DNA from: JAZDGX01 sp964482205
GTDB lineage: Bacteria; Eisenbacteria; RBG-16-71-46; CAIMUX01; WJJG01
Direction: 5' to 3'
Assembly (NCBI GenBank): GCA_964482205.1
Contig: CAYZWI010000001.1
Coordinates: forward strand, 62,001-126,000
Length of the DNA: 64,000 nt
Below the pieces are notes generated by a model. It searched no databases and was not told the origin of the DNA. It saw only the letters and a list, made by a program, of their open reading frames with translations. A program made the position numbers and the translations under genes. This document shows positions 34,991 through 43,838 of this stretch, piece after piece. Every line of letters begins with the position of its first letter. Within the stretch, counting starts at the first letter, position 1.

Positions 34991-35213
34991 GAAGCGCACC
35001 GCCACGCGAGCGGCGCATTCGCCGAGCCCGAGGGGCGTCCGCCTCCGCGCGAATCCGAGGCCGCGGCTCCTTGCCGCCCCGTATTGCGTCCCGATCGGCG
35101 TTCACGCACAATCGCGCGTCACGATCGGGCGCCCGCCTGGTTGACGCGCGCGCTCGCCGCCGTTCCTCACCATTCGCGCGCCGTTTTCGAACGAGGCAGA
35201 GTTGGAGGGCGAC

Positions 35214-37838
35214 ATGGCCTGGGATCCGAATCGCTTGACCCAGAAAGCCGCGGAGGCGATCGACGCCGCGCGCCGGGAGGCGTCGCGAAGGAATCAGCAG
35301 CAGATCACTCCCTCGCACCTGCTTCTCGCGCTCATCCAGCAGCCCGAGGGCATCGTGGGCCGCCTGCTCGCTCACATGGGGGCGGACGCGGGCGCGCTCA
35401 CCGCCGATCTCGAGCGCGATCTGGCGGCGACGCCGAAAGTGACGGGCGCGGTTCAGCAATATCCTTCGCCGGAGCTCGGCATCGTGCTCGATGCGGCGGG
35501 CCAGGAGGCCGAGCGCTTGAAGGACGAGTTTCTCTCGACCGAGCACTTGCTGCTCGCGATCGCGGACCCGGAGAACCGGCATGCCTCCGGCGAGATCTTG
35601 CGACGGCGCGCGGGGGGCAAGGAGAAGCTGCTCGAAGCGCTGGCCACGGTGCGAGGCGGCGCGCGCGTGACGGATCAGAATCCCGAGGAGAAGTACGAGG
35701 CGCTCAAGCGCTACACCCGCGACCTGACCGCCCTCGCCGCGCGCGGCGATCTCGATCCCGTGATCGGCCGCGATACGGAGATTCGCCGCGTGATGCAGGT
35801 GCTCTCGCGCCGGCGCAAGAACAATCCCGTGTTGATCGGGGACCCCGGCGTGGGGAAGACCGCGATCGTCGAGGGCCTGGCCCAACGGATCGTCGCCAAG
35901 GAGGTGCCCGAAGGGCTGCGCGGCAAGAAGCTGCTGGCCCTCGACCTCGGATCGCTCGTTGCGGGAGCCAAGTACCGCGGAGAGTTCGAGGATCGCCTGA
36001 AGGCGCTGCTGCGGGAGATCGAGGAGGCCGAGGGCACCGTGCTGCTCTTCATCGACGAGCTTCACACCCTCGTGGGTGCGGGCGCGGCCGAAGGGGCGGT
36101 CGATGCCTCGAACATGCTGAAGCCCATGCTCGCGCGCGGGGAATTGCGCGCGATCGGCGCGACGACCCTCGACGAGTACCGCAAGCATGTGGAGAAGGAC
36201 GCGGCCCTCGAGCGCCGCTTCCAGCCGATTCTCGTCAGCGAGCCTTCGGTCGAGGATACGATCGCGATCCTGCGCGGCCTGCGCGACCGCTATGAGCTGC
36301 ACCATGGCGTGCGCATCAAGGATGCGGCCTTGGTCGCCGCCGCGCGCTTGTCGGACCGTTACATCGCCGATCGCTTCCAACCCGACAAGGCGATCGACCT
36401 GGTGGACGAAGCGGCCTCCGCGCTGCGCATCGAGATTGATTCGATGCCCGAGGAACTGGAGGCGATCGAGCGGCGGATGCAGCGCCTGGAGGTGGAACGC
36501 GAGGCGTTGAAGCGCGAAGGGGAGGAGCGCACCGAGGAGCGGCTCGCGGAAATCGCGCAGGAGACGAAGGAGCTGGGAGCGGATCGCGACCGCCTGCGCG
36601 CGCAGTGGGACCGCGAGCGCGCGCTCATCGGGCGCATTCGGGAGCAGAAGACGAAGCTGGAGGATCTGAAGGCCGAAGAGGCGCGCGGCGAGCGCGAAGG
36701 GCAGCTCGACAAGGTGGCCGAGATCCGGCACGGGCGCATTCCCGAGACGCGCCGCGAGCTTTCCGCGATCGAGAGCGAGCTGATCGGCATTCAGCGCGAG
36801 ACGCGGCTCTTGAAGGAAGAGGTCGACGAGGAGGACATCGCCGAAGTGGTCTCGCGCTGGACCGGGATTCCCGTGGCCCGCATGCTCGAGACCGAGGCGC
36901 AGAAGCTCGTGCACATGGAGGAGCGCCTCGGCGAGCGGGTGATCGGCCAGGACGAGGCCTTGCGCGCGGTGAGCGACGCGGTCCGCCGCGGGCGGGCGGG
37001 GCTGGCGCCGCCCAACCGGCCGATCGGGAGCTTCATCTTCCTCGGGCCGACCGGGGTCGGCAAGACCGAGACGGCCAAAGCGCTCGCCGAATTCCTCTTC
37101 GACAACGAGGACAACATCGTCCGCCTCGACATGTCCGAATACGGCGAACGGCATTCGGTCGCGCGCATGATCGGCGCGCCGCCGGGGTATGTGGGCTACG
37201 AGGAAGGCGGCGCGCTCACCGAAGCGGTGCGCCGCCGGCCCTATTCGGTCGTGCTCTTCGACGAAATCGAGAAGGCGCATCCGGAAGTGTTCAATGTCCT
37301 GCTGCAAGTGCTCGACGACGGCCGCTTGACCGACGGGCAGGGACGCACGGTGAACTTCAGCAACACCGTCGTCATCATGACCTCGAACATCGGGACGCGG
37401 TATCTGGAGCAGGACTCGGGCTGCACCGCCGATGCGCGCCGCGAGCGCGTGATCGAGGAGCTGCGCAATCACTTTCGCCCCGAGTTCTTGAATCGCATCG
37501 ACGAGATCGTGATCTTCCAGCCGCTCGGGAAGAACGAGATCCGGCGCATCGTCGATCTGCAGATCGACATCGTGCGCCGCTACCTGGAACCGCGAGGCAT
37601 CCTGCTGGAGGTCACGCCTTCCGCGCGCGACTCCTTCGCCGAGCGCGGGTTCGATCCCGACCTGGGCGCCCGCCCGCTGCGGCGCCTGTTGCAGCGCGAG
37701 CTGCAGAACACGCTCGCGGTGAAGCTGCTCTCGGGCGAAGTGCACGAGGGCGACCGCGTGACGCTGGACGCCACGCCGGGCGGCGAGCTCGTTTGGCGGG
37801 CGCATCCGGGCGAGCAGGGGGATCGGACGCGGCCGTGA
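35214..37838 (+). CDS. clpB: ClpB disaggregase
   Basis: Hexameric AAA+ chaperone that pulls proteins out of aggregates with DnaK. The 874-residue protein has the Clp N-domain (1-145), AAA1 with Walker A 'GDPGVGKT' and Walker B 'LFIDELH', the ClpB-specific coiled-coil middle domain (about 410-540, Glu/Arg-rich) and AAA2 with 'GPTGVGKTETA', 'LFDEIEKAHPEV' and a 'GYVG' pore loop. The middle domain rules out ClpA and ClpC. ATG 35214 follows TGGAGGG by 4 bases. No CIRCE element or sigma-32 promoter was recognised in the 223 bases upstream. Confidence 0.96.
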   Translation: MAWDPNRLTQKAAEAIDAARREASRRNQQQITPSHLLLALIQQPEGIVGRLLAHMGADAGALTADLERDLAATPKVTGAVQQYPSPELGIVLDAAGQEAERLKDEFLSTEHLLLAIADPENRHASGEILRRRAGGKEKLLEALATVRGGARVTDQNPEEKYEALKRYTRDLTALAARGDLDPVIGRDTEIRRVMQVLSRRRKNNPVLIGDPGVGKTAIVEGLAQRIVAKEVPEGLRGKKLLALDLGSLVAGAKYRGEFEDRLKALLREIEEAEGTVLLFIDELHTLVGAGAAEGAVDASNMLKPMLARGELRAIGATTLDEYRKHVEKDAALERRFQPILVSEPSVEDTIAILRGLRDRYELHHGVRIKDAALVAAARLSDRYIADRFQPDKAIDLVDEAASALRIEIDSMPEELEAIERRMQRLEVEREALKREGEERTEERLAEIAQETKELGADRDRLRAQWDRERALIGRIREQKTKLEDLKAEEARGEREGQLDKVAEIRHGRIPETRRELSAIESELIGIQRETRLLKEEVDEEDIAEVVSRWTGIPVARMLETEAQKLVHMEERLGERVIGQDEALRAVSDAVRRGRAGLAPPNRPIGSFIFLGPTGVGKTETAKALAEFLFDNEDNIVRLDMSEYGERHSVARMIGAPPGYVGYEEGGALTEAVRRRPYSVVLFDEIEKAHPEVFNVLLQVLDDGRLTDGQGRTVNFSNTVVIMTSNIGTRYLEQDSGCTADARRERVIEELRNHFRPEFLNRIDEIVIFQPLGKNEIRRIVDLQIDIVRRYLEPRGILLEVTPSARDSFAERGFDPDLGARPLRRLLQRELQNTLAVKLLSGEVHEGDRVTLDATPGGELVWRAHPGEQGDRTRP

Positions 37839-37908
37839 GCGGCCCCGCCGCGTGGGGCAGCCGAGCTCACTGCGGCCGGAGAGGGGGCGGGCCCTCGTGA
37901 TCGGGCGC

Positions 37909-39330
37909 CTACGGCGCATCCGCCCGCGCTGCCCGATCCGGGCGCTCCGGGAAGCGCACGCAGTTCTTCCCGTCCGCTTTGGCGGCGAGCAGCATGCGAT
38001 TGGCGGCGTTCCACAATTCGTCGCGCGCGCGCCCGTCGTCGGGAAAGAGCGCGCCGCCGATCGACACGCTGACCGGCACCCGCTGGCGCGAGCCCGTCAA
38101 GGTGGGCACGGTGACGGGGAGGCTCTCGACCGCCTGGCGCAAGCGTTCCCCGATGTGCATCGCCTCCGAAAGGGTCACCGGCGGAGGCAGGATCGTGGCG
38201 AACTCCTCGCCGCCGTAGCGCGCGATCACATCGGTCGCGCGCAAGGCGCGCTGCAGTGCCTGCGCGATCGCCTGCAGCACCGCGTCCCCCGCGTCGTATC
38301 CGTGGCGGCTGTTGAATTGGCGGAAGTCGTCGATGTCGACGATGAGGAGGCCGAAGCCTTCGCTGCGCCGGGCGGCGGCGGCGAGGGCGCGGGCGAACTG
38401 GTCGACGAAATAGCTGCGATTGTTGATGCCGGTCAGATAGTCGATCGAGACGGCCTCCTGCAGGCGGATCGCGTGGTCGAGCAGCCGTCGCGCGTGGGCG
38501 CGGATCAATCGCGCCCGCGCCAGGCGTTCGCCGTCGAACCAGGCCGGTCGTTCCGCCACGGCGACGAGCACCGCATCCCAGGCGGGGTCGGGCGAAGCGA
38601 GCGGCAAGAGCAGCGCGCTTCCCGGGGAGCGCGTCAGCGGACGCGCCAGGGCGCGAAAATCGAAGAGGTAGAGCGCGCTCTCCTCGCCTGCGGCCGCCGC
38701 CCGCAGAATCCACGTTCGCCATTCCTGCGGAAGGTCGGGCAAGGCGTCGGGAGATTCCGGCTCCTCGCGTTCGAACTCCGCCGGCGGCCCGCCGAAGATC
38801 GCCTCCCGCGCTCCGCGAGCGATCCCGCCAGGCAAGGCGAGGGCGCGACCGGAGGCGAGCGCGGCGGGCACATCCAGGAATTCGCGCAGCAAGTCGAGGA
38901 CGCCCGAGAGGACCGTCTTGGGGTCGGACGCGGCTTCGATCGAAGGGAACACCATTCGTCCGATCGAGTGGAAGAGGCGTGCGCATTCCTGGGGGGAAAG
39001 GAAGGGCGGAGGCCCCAAGGCCGGAGCCAGAGGAGCCCGGAGCATCCCCGGCTCTTCGAGCCCCAGGGACGGGAGCACGAAGAGGAGGCCGCGAGGCGGA
39101 TCGGCGGCGGTGATCGCCCCGGCCGGGTCTGCGGGATTCCCCTCGTACAGCGAAAGCCGGCCGTCCGAAATCATGCGGCGGACGAGCTCGTGCGTGCAGA
39201 AGGCGCGCACCCGCCCGGAGGATTCGGAGAGGATGCGAGCGACGCGAGCCTGCTCTTCCAGGGTGAGGTAACCGCCTTGGGAAAGGCGTCCGAGGAGGCC
39301 CCCGTAGGTGATGTCGATCGGCTCTCGCAT
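37909..39330 (-). CDS. GGDEF-domain diguanylate cyclase
   Basis: A 473-residue protein. The C-terminal GGDEF domain (about residues 295-465) has the active-site motif as 'RYGGEEF' near residue 371, and the inhibitory I-site 'RATD' exactly five residues before it, so it should make c-di-GMP with product inhibition. The N-terminal 290 residues have no membrane helix or recognisable sensor; a mid region around 225-290 may be GAF-like. It converges with clpB and has a candidate promoter at 39428-39436. Confidence 0.85.
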   Translation of the reverse strand: MREPIDITYGGLLGRLSQGGYLTLEEQARVARILSESSGRVRAFCTHELVRRMISDGRLSLYEGNPADPAGAITAADPPRGLLFVLPSLGLEEPGMLRAPLAPALGPPPFLSPQECARLFHSIGRMVFPSIEAASDPKTVLSGVLDLLREFLDVPAALASGRALALPGGIARGAREAIFGGPPAEFEREEPESPDALPDLPQEWRTWILRAAAAGEESALYLFDFRALARPLTRSPGSALLLPLASPDPAWDAVLVAVAERPAWFDGERLARARLIRAHARRLLDHAIRLQEAVSIDYLTGINNRSYFVDQFARALAAAARRSEGFGLLIVDIDDFRQFNSRHGYDAGDAVLQAIAQALQRALRATDVIARYGGEEFATILPPPVTLSEAMHIGERLRQAVESLPVTVPTLTGSRQRVPVSVSIGGALFPDDGRARDELWNAANRMLLAAKADGKNCVRFPERPDRAARADAP

Positions 39331-39427
39331 GGTGGCCCATGGGCCCGGGACGCCGGGCGGATGCTTGCATACGCCGCGCCGGGTCCGCTCCCCTTCGCCG
39401 GAGGGCCGCGCGGCTCTTCAACCCATG

Positions 39428-39436
39428 ATGATAGCA
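39428..39436 (-). promoter_or_regulatory. Extended -10 element for the GGDEF gene
   Basis: On the minus strand TGC-TATCAT (39436-39428) is a good extended -10 box without a clear -35 box. Transcription would start near 39421, about 90 bases before the ATG at 39330. Confidence 0.35.
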
Positions 39437-39554
39437 TGCCCGCCGGCTCGCGGGCCTCGCGAGGCTGCCTGAGCCGAGCCGCGAGCGCACAACGCGAAGG
39501 GATTCGCGGCCGCATGGCCGAAAAGAGCCAGACTTGCCGATGCGCCTTCCTCGC

Positions 39555-39582
39555 TTGACCGTGGAACCGCGTCTGCTAGAAT
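39555..39582 (+). promoter_or_regulatory. Sigma-70-type promoter of the PTS EIIA gene
   Basis: TTGACC (39555-39560) and TAGAAT (39577-39582) are 16 bases apart. Transcription would start near 39589, giving a leader of about 185 bases, unusually long for this gene-dense genome. Confidence 0.6.
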
Positions 39583-39774
39583 CCCTTGCCTTTTGCGCAG
39601 GTCGAAAGGGGCCGGGCCATCGAGCCGCAAGCAAGCGAACCGAGCAGCCTTTCCGATATATCCGTTCGAGCGTCCGTTCGATTCTCTGATCTGTCTGAGG
39701 GATCCTTTCTCGATCCGCGCGCGCGAGCCGGCGGCCGAGAACGACTTGGCCGGGCTTGCTTCCAGGGAGTTGCC

Positions 39775-40239
39775 GTGCAAATCGCCGATCTGCTGAAGCA
39801 GGAATTCGTGTTGCTGGACACTCCTCCTCTCACCAAGGAGGAGATGATCCGCAGCATGGTCGATCGTCTGGCCGAACAGGGGCTGGTGGAGAGCGTCGCT
39901 CCCGTGATGCGAGCGCTGCTCGAGCGGGAGCGGGCCATGAGCACCGGCGTCGGAGGCGGCGTCGCGCTTCCGCACGCGCAGTCTCCCGCCGTGCGCGAAT
40001 TCGCCGTCGCCTTTGCGCGCCCGCAGCAGCCGATCGATTTCGAAGCGCTCGACGGCGAGCCCGTCCGAGTGGTCTTCCTGGTCGTCGGGCCCGGCGACCG
40101 CACGGGGCTCATGCGCATCATCACGCGTCTCTCACATCTGCTGTATTCGGGGCATCTTCAGGAGAAGGCCCAAGCGGTGAAGTCCGCCGAGGAGCTGCTT
40201 CGGCTGGTTGCCTCCGAGGAGGCGAGGATCGACGGCTGA
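39775..40239 (+). CDS. ptsN: PTS EIIA domain, fructose/nitrogen type
   Basis: A 154-residue phosphoryl-carrier domain. The phosphorylated His is in 'GGGVALPHAQSP', as in EIIA of the fructose and PtsN class. No EIIB or EIIC gene is nearby, so a regulatory PtsN-like role is more likely than sugar uptake. GTG 39775 has AGGGAG 5 bases upstream and begins exactly where family members start; the same frame is open further upstream but the sequence there is not family-like. It is followed by the VanZ-like gene after five bases. Confidence 0.85.
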   Translation: MQIADLLKQEFVLLDTPPLTKEEMIRSMVDRLAEQGLVESVAPVMRALLERERAMSTGVGGGVALPHAQSPAVREFAVAFARPQQPIDFEALDGEPVRVVFLVVGPGDRTGLMRIITRLSHLLYSGHLQEKAQAVKSAEELLRLVASEEARIDG

Positions 40240-40244
40240 GCAAG

Positions 40245-40790
40245 ATGCACGCCGCGCGACCGGACGGCATGGCCTCCGAGTCTTTCAGGCGGGCGGCGGG
40301 AACGAAAGGTCCGGCGCGCGCGCTCGACGCGCGCTTCTCCCGGGCCGGTCGCGGGCGGCGAAGGGATGGACCGCCCGGTCGAGGCGGTGCGGTGGCAGAA
40401 GGACGGCAAGCTCTTCGGGACTGGCTCTGGCCGGGGGCCCTGGCTGTCTATCTCGCGCTGATGTTCTACATTTCCTCGCGACCGCAACTTCGTCCGCCGA
40501 TTTCTTTTCTCTGGTGGGACAAGGGTGCCCATCTGGCTGAATACACGCTCCTGGGCTTTCTCGCCCGCCGGGCGGTCGAGCGGCTCGCGCTCCCGCGCTG
40601 GTGGCCCGTCGTCGCCACGGCGGCTTTCGGAGCGCTGATCGGAGGATTGGACGAGATCTTTCAACGCTCGGTGAAGGGACGCCATTCGAGCGTGGCCGAT
40701 TTCGCATTCGACTGTCTGGGAATCGCAGTGGGCCTGGGGATCGCCCACTGGATGTGCCGCTCACGAAGGGAAGGAACCGACCATGGATGA
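40245..40790 (+). CDS. VanZ-like small membrane protein
   Basis: A 181-residue protein with about four membrane helices in the C-terminal 125 residues, and the VanZ pattern 'WWDKGAHLAEYTLLGFLARR' and 'GLDEIFQRSVKGRHSSVADF'. The family's function is poorly known; one member gives low-level teicoplanin resistance. The first 50 residues are Arg/Gly-rich, so the true start may be the GTG at 40392. It overlaps aspS by eight bases. Confidence 0.75.
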   Translation: MHAARPDGMASESFRRAAGTKGPARALDARFSRAGRGRRRDGPPGRGGAVAEGRQALRDWLWPGALAVYLALMFYISSRPQLRPPISFLWWDKGAHLAEYTLLGFLARRAVERLALPRWWPVVATAAFGALIGGLDEIFQRSVKGRHSSVADFAFDCLGIAVGLGIAHWMCRSRREGTDHG

Positions 40791-42591
40791 GAAGCCGACC
40801 GGCGCGGCGAGCGAGAAGGGACGCTGCCCGACCGCGATGCGCACGCACACCTGCGGAGAGCTGCGAGCCGCGGATGCGGGCCGGCAGGTCGTGCTGACCG
40901 GATGGGTCAACCGCGTGCGCGATCATGGAGGCGTCTTCTTCATCGATCTGCGCGATCGCCACGGAGTGACCCAGATCGTCACCCGCCCCGGCGAAGCTTC
41001 GCCCGAGCTGCTCGCCGTCCTGGGCGAGCTGCGCCCTGAATTCGTCGCCCGCGTGAGCGGCCTCGTCGCCGCCCGCCCCGAGGGCATGATCAATCGCGAC
41101 CGCCCGACCGGCGAAATCGAGGTGGTCGCGCGGGAGGCGAGCATCCTCGCTCCCGCGGAGACGCCTCCCTTCGTGATCGAAGACGAAACCACGGCGGGCG
41201 AGGATCTGCGGCTGGAATACCGCTACCTCGACCTTCGCCGGCCCGTGCTGCAGCGGGTGCTCGCTATGCGCCATCGCGTGGTCATGACCGCCCGGCGCTA
41301 CTTCGACGAGCGCGGCTTCCTCGAGATCGAGACGCCCATGCTGGTCAAACCCACACCGGAGGGAGCGCGCGACTATCTCGTGCCGAGCCGCGAGTACCCG
41401 GGGCGCTTCTACGCGTTGCCGCAGAGCCCGCAGCTCTACAAGCAGATCCTCATGGTCTCCGGCATGGATCGCTACTTCCAGATCGCCCGCTGCCTGCGCG
41501 ACGAGGATCTGCGCGCCGACCGCCAGCCCGAGCACACCCAAATCGACATCGAGATGAGCTTCGTCGACGAGGAGGACATCTACGCCACCGTGGAAGGGCT
41601 GATGAAGCGCGTCTTCGCCGAAGTGCTCGGGGTGGAACTGGCGCCCTTCCCGCGGCTCGAGTACGACGACTGCATGGAGCGCTTCGGATCCGACAAGCCC
41701 GATTTGCGCCTGCCCGCGGAGATGGTCGATCTCACCGAGATCACCGCGGGCTCCGCCTTCCGGCTCTTCGGCGAGGCGCGCGACCGCGGCAGGTGCGTGA
41801 AGGGTCTGACGGTCGCGGGCGGAGCGGAACTCTCGCGCAAGGAATCGGATGCGTTGGAGAGCGAGGTGAAGCTCGCGGGCGCGGGTGGGCTGGCGCGGGC
41901 GAAGGTCGTTCCCGGCGGGCTCGAAGGCGGTTTCGGCAAGCAGCTGGAGCCCGAACGCGCGGCGGCGCTGATCGCGGCGGTGAAGGCTTCTCCCGGCGAT
42001 CTGATCGCCGTGGTGGTGGACGAGCGCATGCGTGCCAACCGCGCGCTCGGACGCCTGCGCGCCCTGCTCGCGCAACGCCACGCGGCGGGCAAGGAGCCGG
42101 TCTACGCCTTCCTGTGGGTGCGCCACTTCCCGCTCTTCGAAACCGACGAGCGGACCGGCAGGATCACGCCCGCGCATCACATGTTCACGATGCCGCTCGA
42201 GCGCGACCTGCCGCTTCTCGAGAGCGATCCGCTCGCGGTGCGCGCCCAGCTCTACGACCTCGTGATGAATGGAATGGAGCTCGGCAGCGGAAGCATTCGC
42301 ATCCACCGGCGGGACATCCAGGAGCGAGTGATGAAGGTGATCGGGCTCGACGCGGAAGCGGCCCGGCGGCGCTTCGGGTTCTTGCTCAAGGCCTTCCAGT
42401 ATGGCGCGCCGCCGCACGGCGGAGTGGCGCTCGGAGTGGACCGGCTCGTCATGCTGATGTCGGGAAGCGCCTCCATTCGCGACACGATCGCGTTTCCCAA
42501 GACCACCAGCGCCCTTTCGCTCATGGATGGCGCGCCGGCCGAGGCCGATCCGGCCGATCTGGCCGAACTGCACATCCGAGTGATCGAATGA
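40783..42591 (+). CDS. aspS: Aspartyl-tRNA synthetase
   Basis: Charges tRNA-Asp (and possibly tRNA-Asn if non-discriminating). The 602-residue length is that of the bacterial type with the GAD insertion. Domains: OB-fold anticodon-binding domain (about 20-125), class II catalytic core with 'GARDYLVPSR' and 'QSPQLYKQILMVSG', motif 2 'RCLRDEDLRADRQPEHTQID', the GAD domain (about 295-405) and motif 3 'GVALGVDRLVMLM'. ATG 40783 overlaps the VanZ-like gene. Whether it also charges tRNA-Asn depends on asnS or gatCAB elsewhere in the genome. Confidence 0.96.
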   Translation: MDEKPTGAASEKGRCPTAMRTHTCGELRAADAGRQVVLTGWVNRVRDHGGVFFIDLRDRHGVTQIVTRPGEASPELLAVLGELRPEFVARVSGLVAARPEGMINRDRPTGEIEVVAREASILAPAETPPFVIEDETTAGEDLRLEYRYLDLRRPVLQRVLAMRHRVVMTARRYFDERGFLEIETPMLVKPTPEGARDYLVPSREYPGRFYALPQSPQLYKQILMVSGMDRYFQIARCLRDEDLRADRQPEHTQIDIEMSFVDEEDIYATVEGLMKRVFAEVLGVELAPFPRLEYDDCMERFGSDKPDLRLPAEMVDLTEITAGSAFRLFGEARDRGRCVKGLTVAGGAELSRKESDALESEVKLAGAGGLARAKVVPGGLEGGFGKQLEPERAAALIAAVKASPGDLIAVVVDERMRANRALGRLRALLAQRHAAGKEPVYAFLWVRHFPLFETDERTGRITPAHHMFTMPLERDLPLLESDPLAVRAQLYDLVMNGMELGSGSIRIHRRDIQERVMKVIGLDAEAARRRFGFLLKAFQYGAPPHGGVALGVDRLVMLMSGSASIRDTIAFPKTTSALSLMDGAPAEADPADLAELHIRVIE

Positions 42592-42700
42592 GAGCGTTTT
42601 CCGGCCGCCCGCGGCGGGGCGCCCGGCTCTTTCGAGGGCCCGGTCGAGGCGGGAGAGGGAGATTCCGGCGTGAGGCGAGGGAGAGGCCGCGCCAACGGGC

Positions 42701-42730
42701 TTGACATGCCTCGAGCGGTTCCCGAAATAT
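42701..42730 (+). promoter_or_regulatory. Promoter of the small lipoprotein gene
   Basis: A perfect TTGACA (42701-42706) is followed after 18 bases by AAATAT (42725-42730). Transcription would start near 42737, about 40 bases before the ATG at 42777. Confidence 0.45.
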
Positions 42731-42776
42731 CTTCCGGAGTTGCGGCGGGGACGACTTGGGGAATCAGGGGTGCAGC

Positions 42777-43079
42777 ATGAAGATCAGGATCTCGGGGGCG
42801 ATCGCGGTCGGATTCGGGCTGGCGGTCGCATTGCTCATGGTCGGCACGGGCTGCGGCGGCGGCGGTCCGCGCAATTGCCTCGTCATTCCGGCGCAGATCG
42901 ATCTCGTCAAGGAGCGCCGTGACGCGTTGCTGGACGATCTCGAGAATACGGCCAAACGCGTCGACCGGACGGCCGCCACGCTGGAGACGGGCAGGCAGCG
43001 CCTGAAGGACCTGCAACGGGAGAAGGCGCTGATCGACAGCCTTTCCAACACCGCGGCCAAGCCGAACGCGACCGACTAG
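42777..43079 (+). CDS. Small putative lipoprotein with helical tail
   Basis: A 100-residue protein: signal peptide (residues 1-24) followed by 'VGTGCGGGG', a possible lipobox although -3 is Gly rather than Leu, then one predicted coiled-coil helix rich in Asp, Arg and Leu (about 45-90). Size and plan recall Lpp-like or peptidoglycan-spacer lipoproteins, but there is no sequence motif for that. Function unknown. Confidence 0.65.
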   Translation: MKIRISGAIAVGFGLAVALLMVGTGCGGGGPRNCLVIPAQIDLVKERRDALLDDLENTAKRVDRTAATLETGRQRLKDLQREKALIDSLSNTAAKPNATD

Positions 43080-43222
43080 GCAGAGACCGGCGGCCGGCCG
43101 TTTTGTCCCATTTCCCGGGCGGGCCGGCGAGCGTGTCCCCGGGGGCAGGCGCGCGGACGCGCGGGCGATGGACGAGGGGCGGCAAATCGCGAAGAGCGGG
43201 ACTGCCTTGGAGGGTAGAGGAG

Positions 43223-43834
43223 ATGTTCGAGATGTTGCGTGCGAAGCGGGGGAGTGAAGCGGGGCGGACTGCATGCCGGGCGAACGGGCTTCCGTTTGGG
43301 GAAGCGGGCGCCCGAGGCGGGGCCCTGGGAACGGTGCGTCGCGCGGCCGTGGCCGCCTGCGCGGTGTGTTGCGGGCTTCTTTTCTTCTTTGGGTGCAGCC
43401 AGGTGCCCAAGGTGGAGCTGCCCGCCCCCGAATCCGGCAAGTTCCTGACGCTCGAAGAGCAGCGCGCCCTCAGCCGCGGCCAGCTCAAAGAATACTGCGC
43501 CATGCTGGACGCCTACCTTCAGGAGCTGCGCGACGATGTCGAACTCGCGCGCTCGCTTCAGGACAGTCTGTCGGCGGTGGGCGATTCCCTGCAAACGGAA
43601 CAGGTGCGCGTGAGCACCGAGTCGCGGCGGATCGAGCGCGAAATGGCCGAGGCGAAGAGCCGCCGGCCGGGCCCGGTGACCTATCAGGTTCGCGAGGGCG
43701 ATACCCTCACCTCGCTCGCCAATCTCTTCTACGGCTCGACGGCCGACTGGCGGAAGATCTACGAAGCGAACAAGGAGATCATTTCCGATCCGCAGAAGGC
43801 GCTTCCGGCGGGACAGCGGATCACGATTCCCTGA
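43223..43834 (+). CDS. LysM-domain lipoprotein
   Basis: A 203-residue lipoprotein. The signal peptide ends with 'LLFFFGCSQ', a lipobox-like site around Cys59 after an unusually long polar N-region; the start may therefore be later than ATG 43223, although GAGGAG precedes it by two bases. A coiled coil follows (about 75-145), then a C-terminal LysM domain ('YQVREGDTLTSLANLFYG' to 'LPAGQRITIP') that binds glycan strands of peptidoglycan. It lies four bases before phoH and may link the envelope to that operon. Confidence 0.8.
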   Translation: MFEMLRAKRGSEAGRTACRANGLPFGEAGARGGALGTVRRAAVAACAVCCGLLFFFGCSQVPKVELPAPESGKFLTLEEQRALSRGQLKEYCAMLDAYLQELRDDVELARSLQDSLSAVGDSLQTEQVRVSTESRRIEREMAEAKSRRPGPVTYQVREGDTLTSLANLFYGSTADWRKIYEANKEIISDPQKALPAGQRITIP

Positions 43835-43838
43835 GTGG

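Larger units (their letters stand above)
39331..39774. other. Divergent intergenic region with two promoters
   Basis: 444 bases between the GGDEF gene (minus) and the PTS gene (plus). It holds a candidate promoter in each direction. The plus-strand transcript would have a leader of about 185 bases in which no gene is credible. Confidence 0.45.

Noticed and set aside
34991..35213. CIRCE element or heat-shock promoter before clpB
   Set aside because: No TTAGCACTC-type inverted repeat and no sigma-32-like boxes; a TTGACG at 35141-35146 has no -10 partner.
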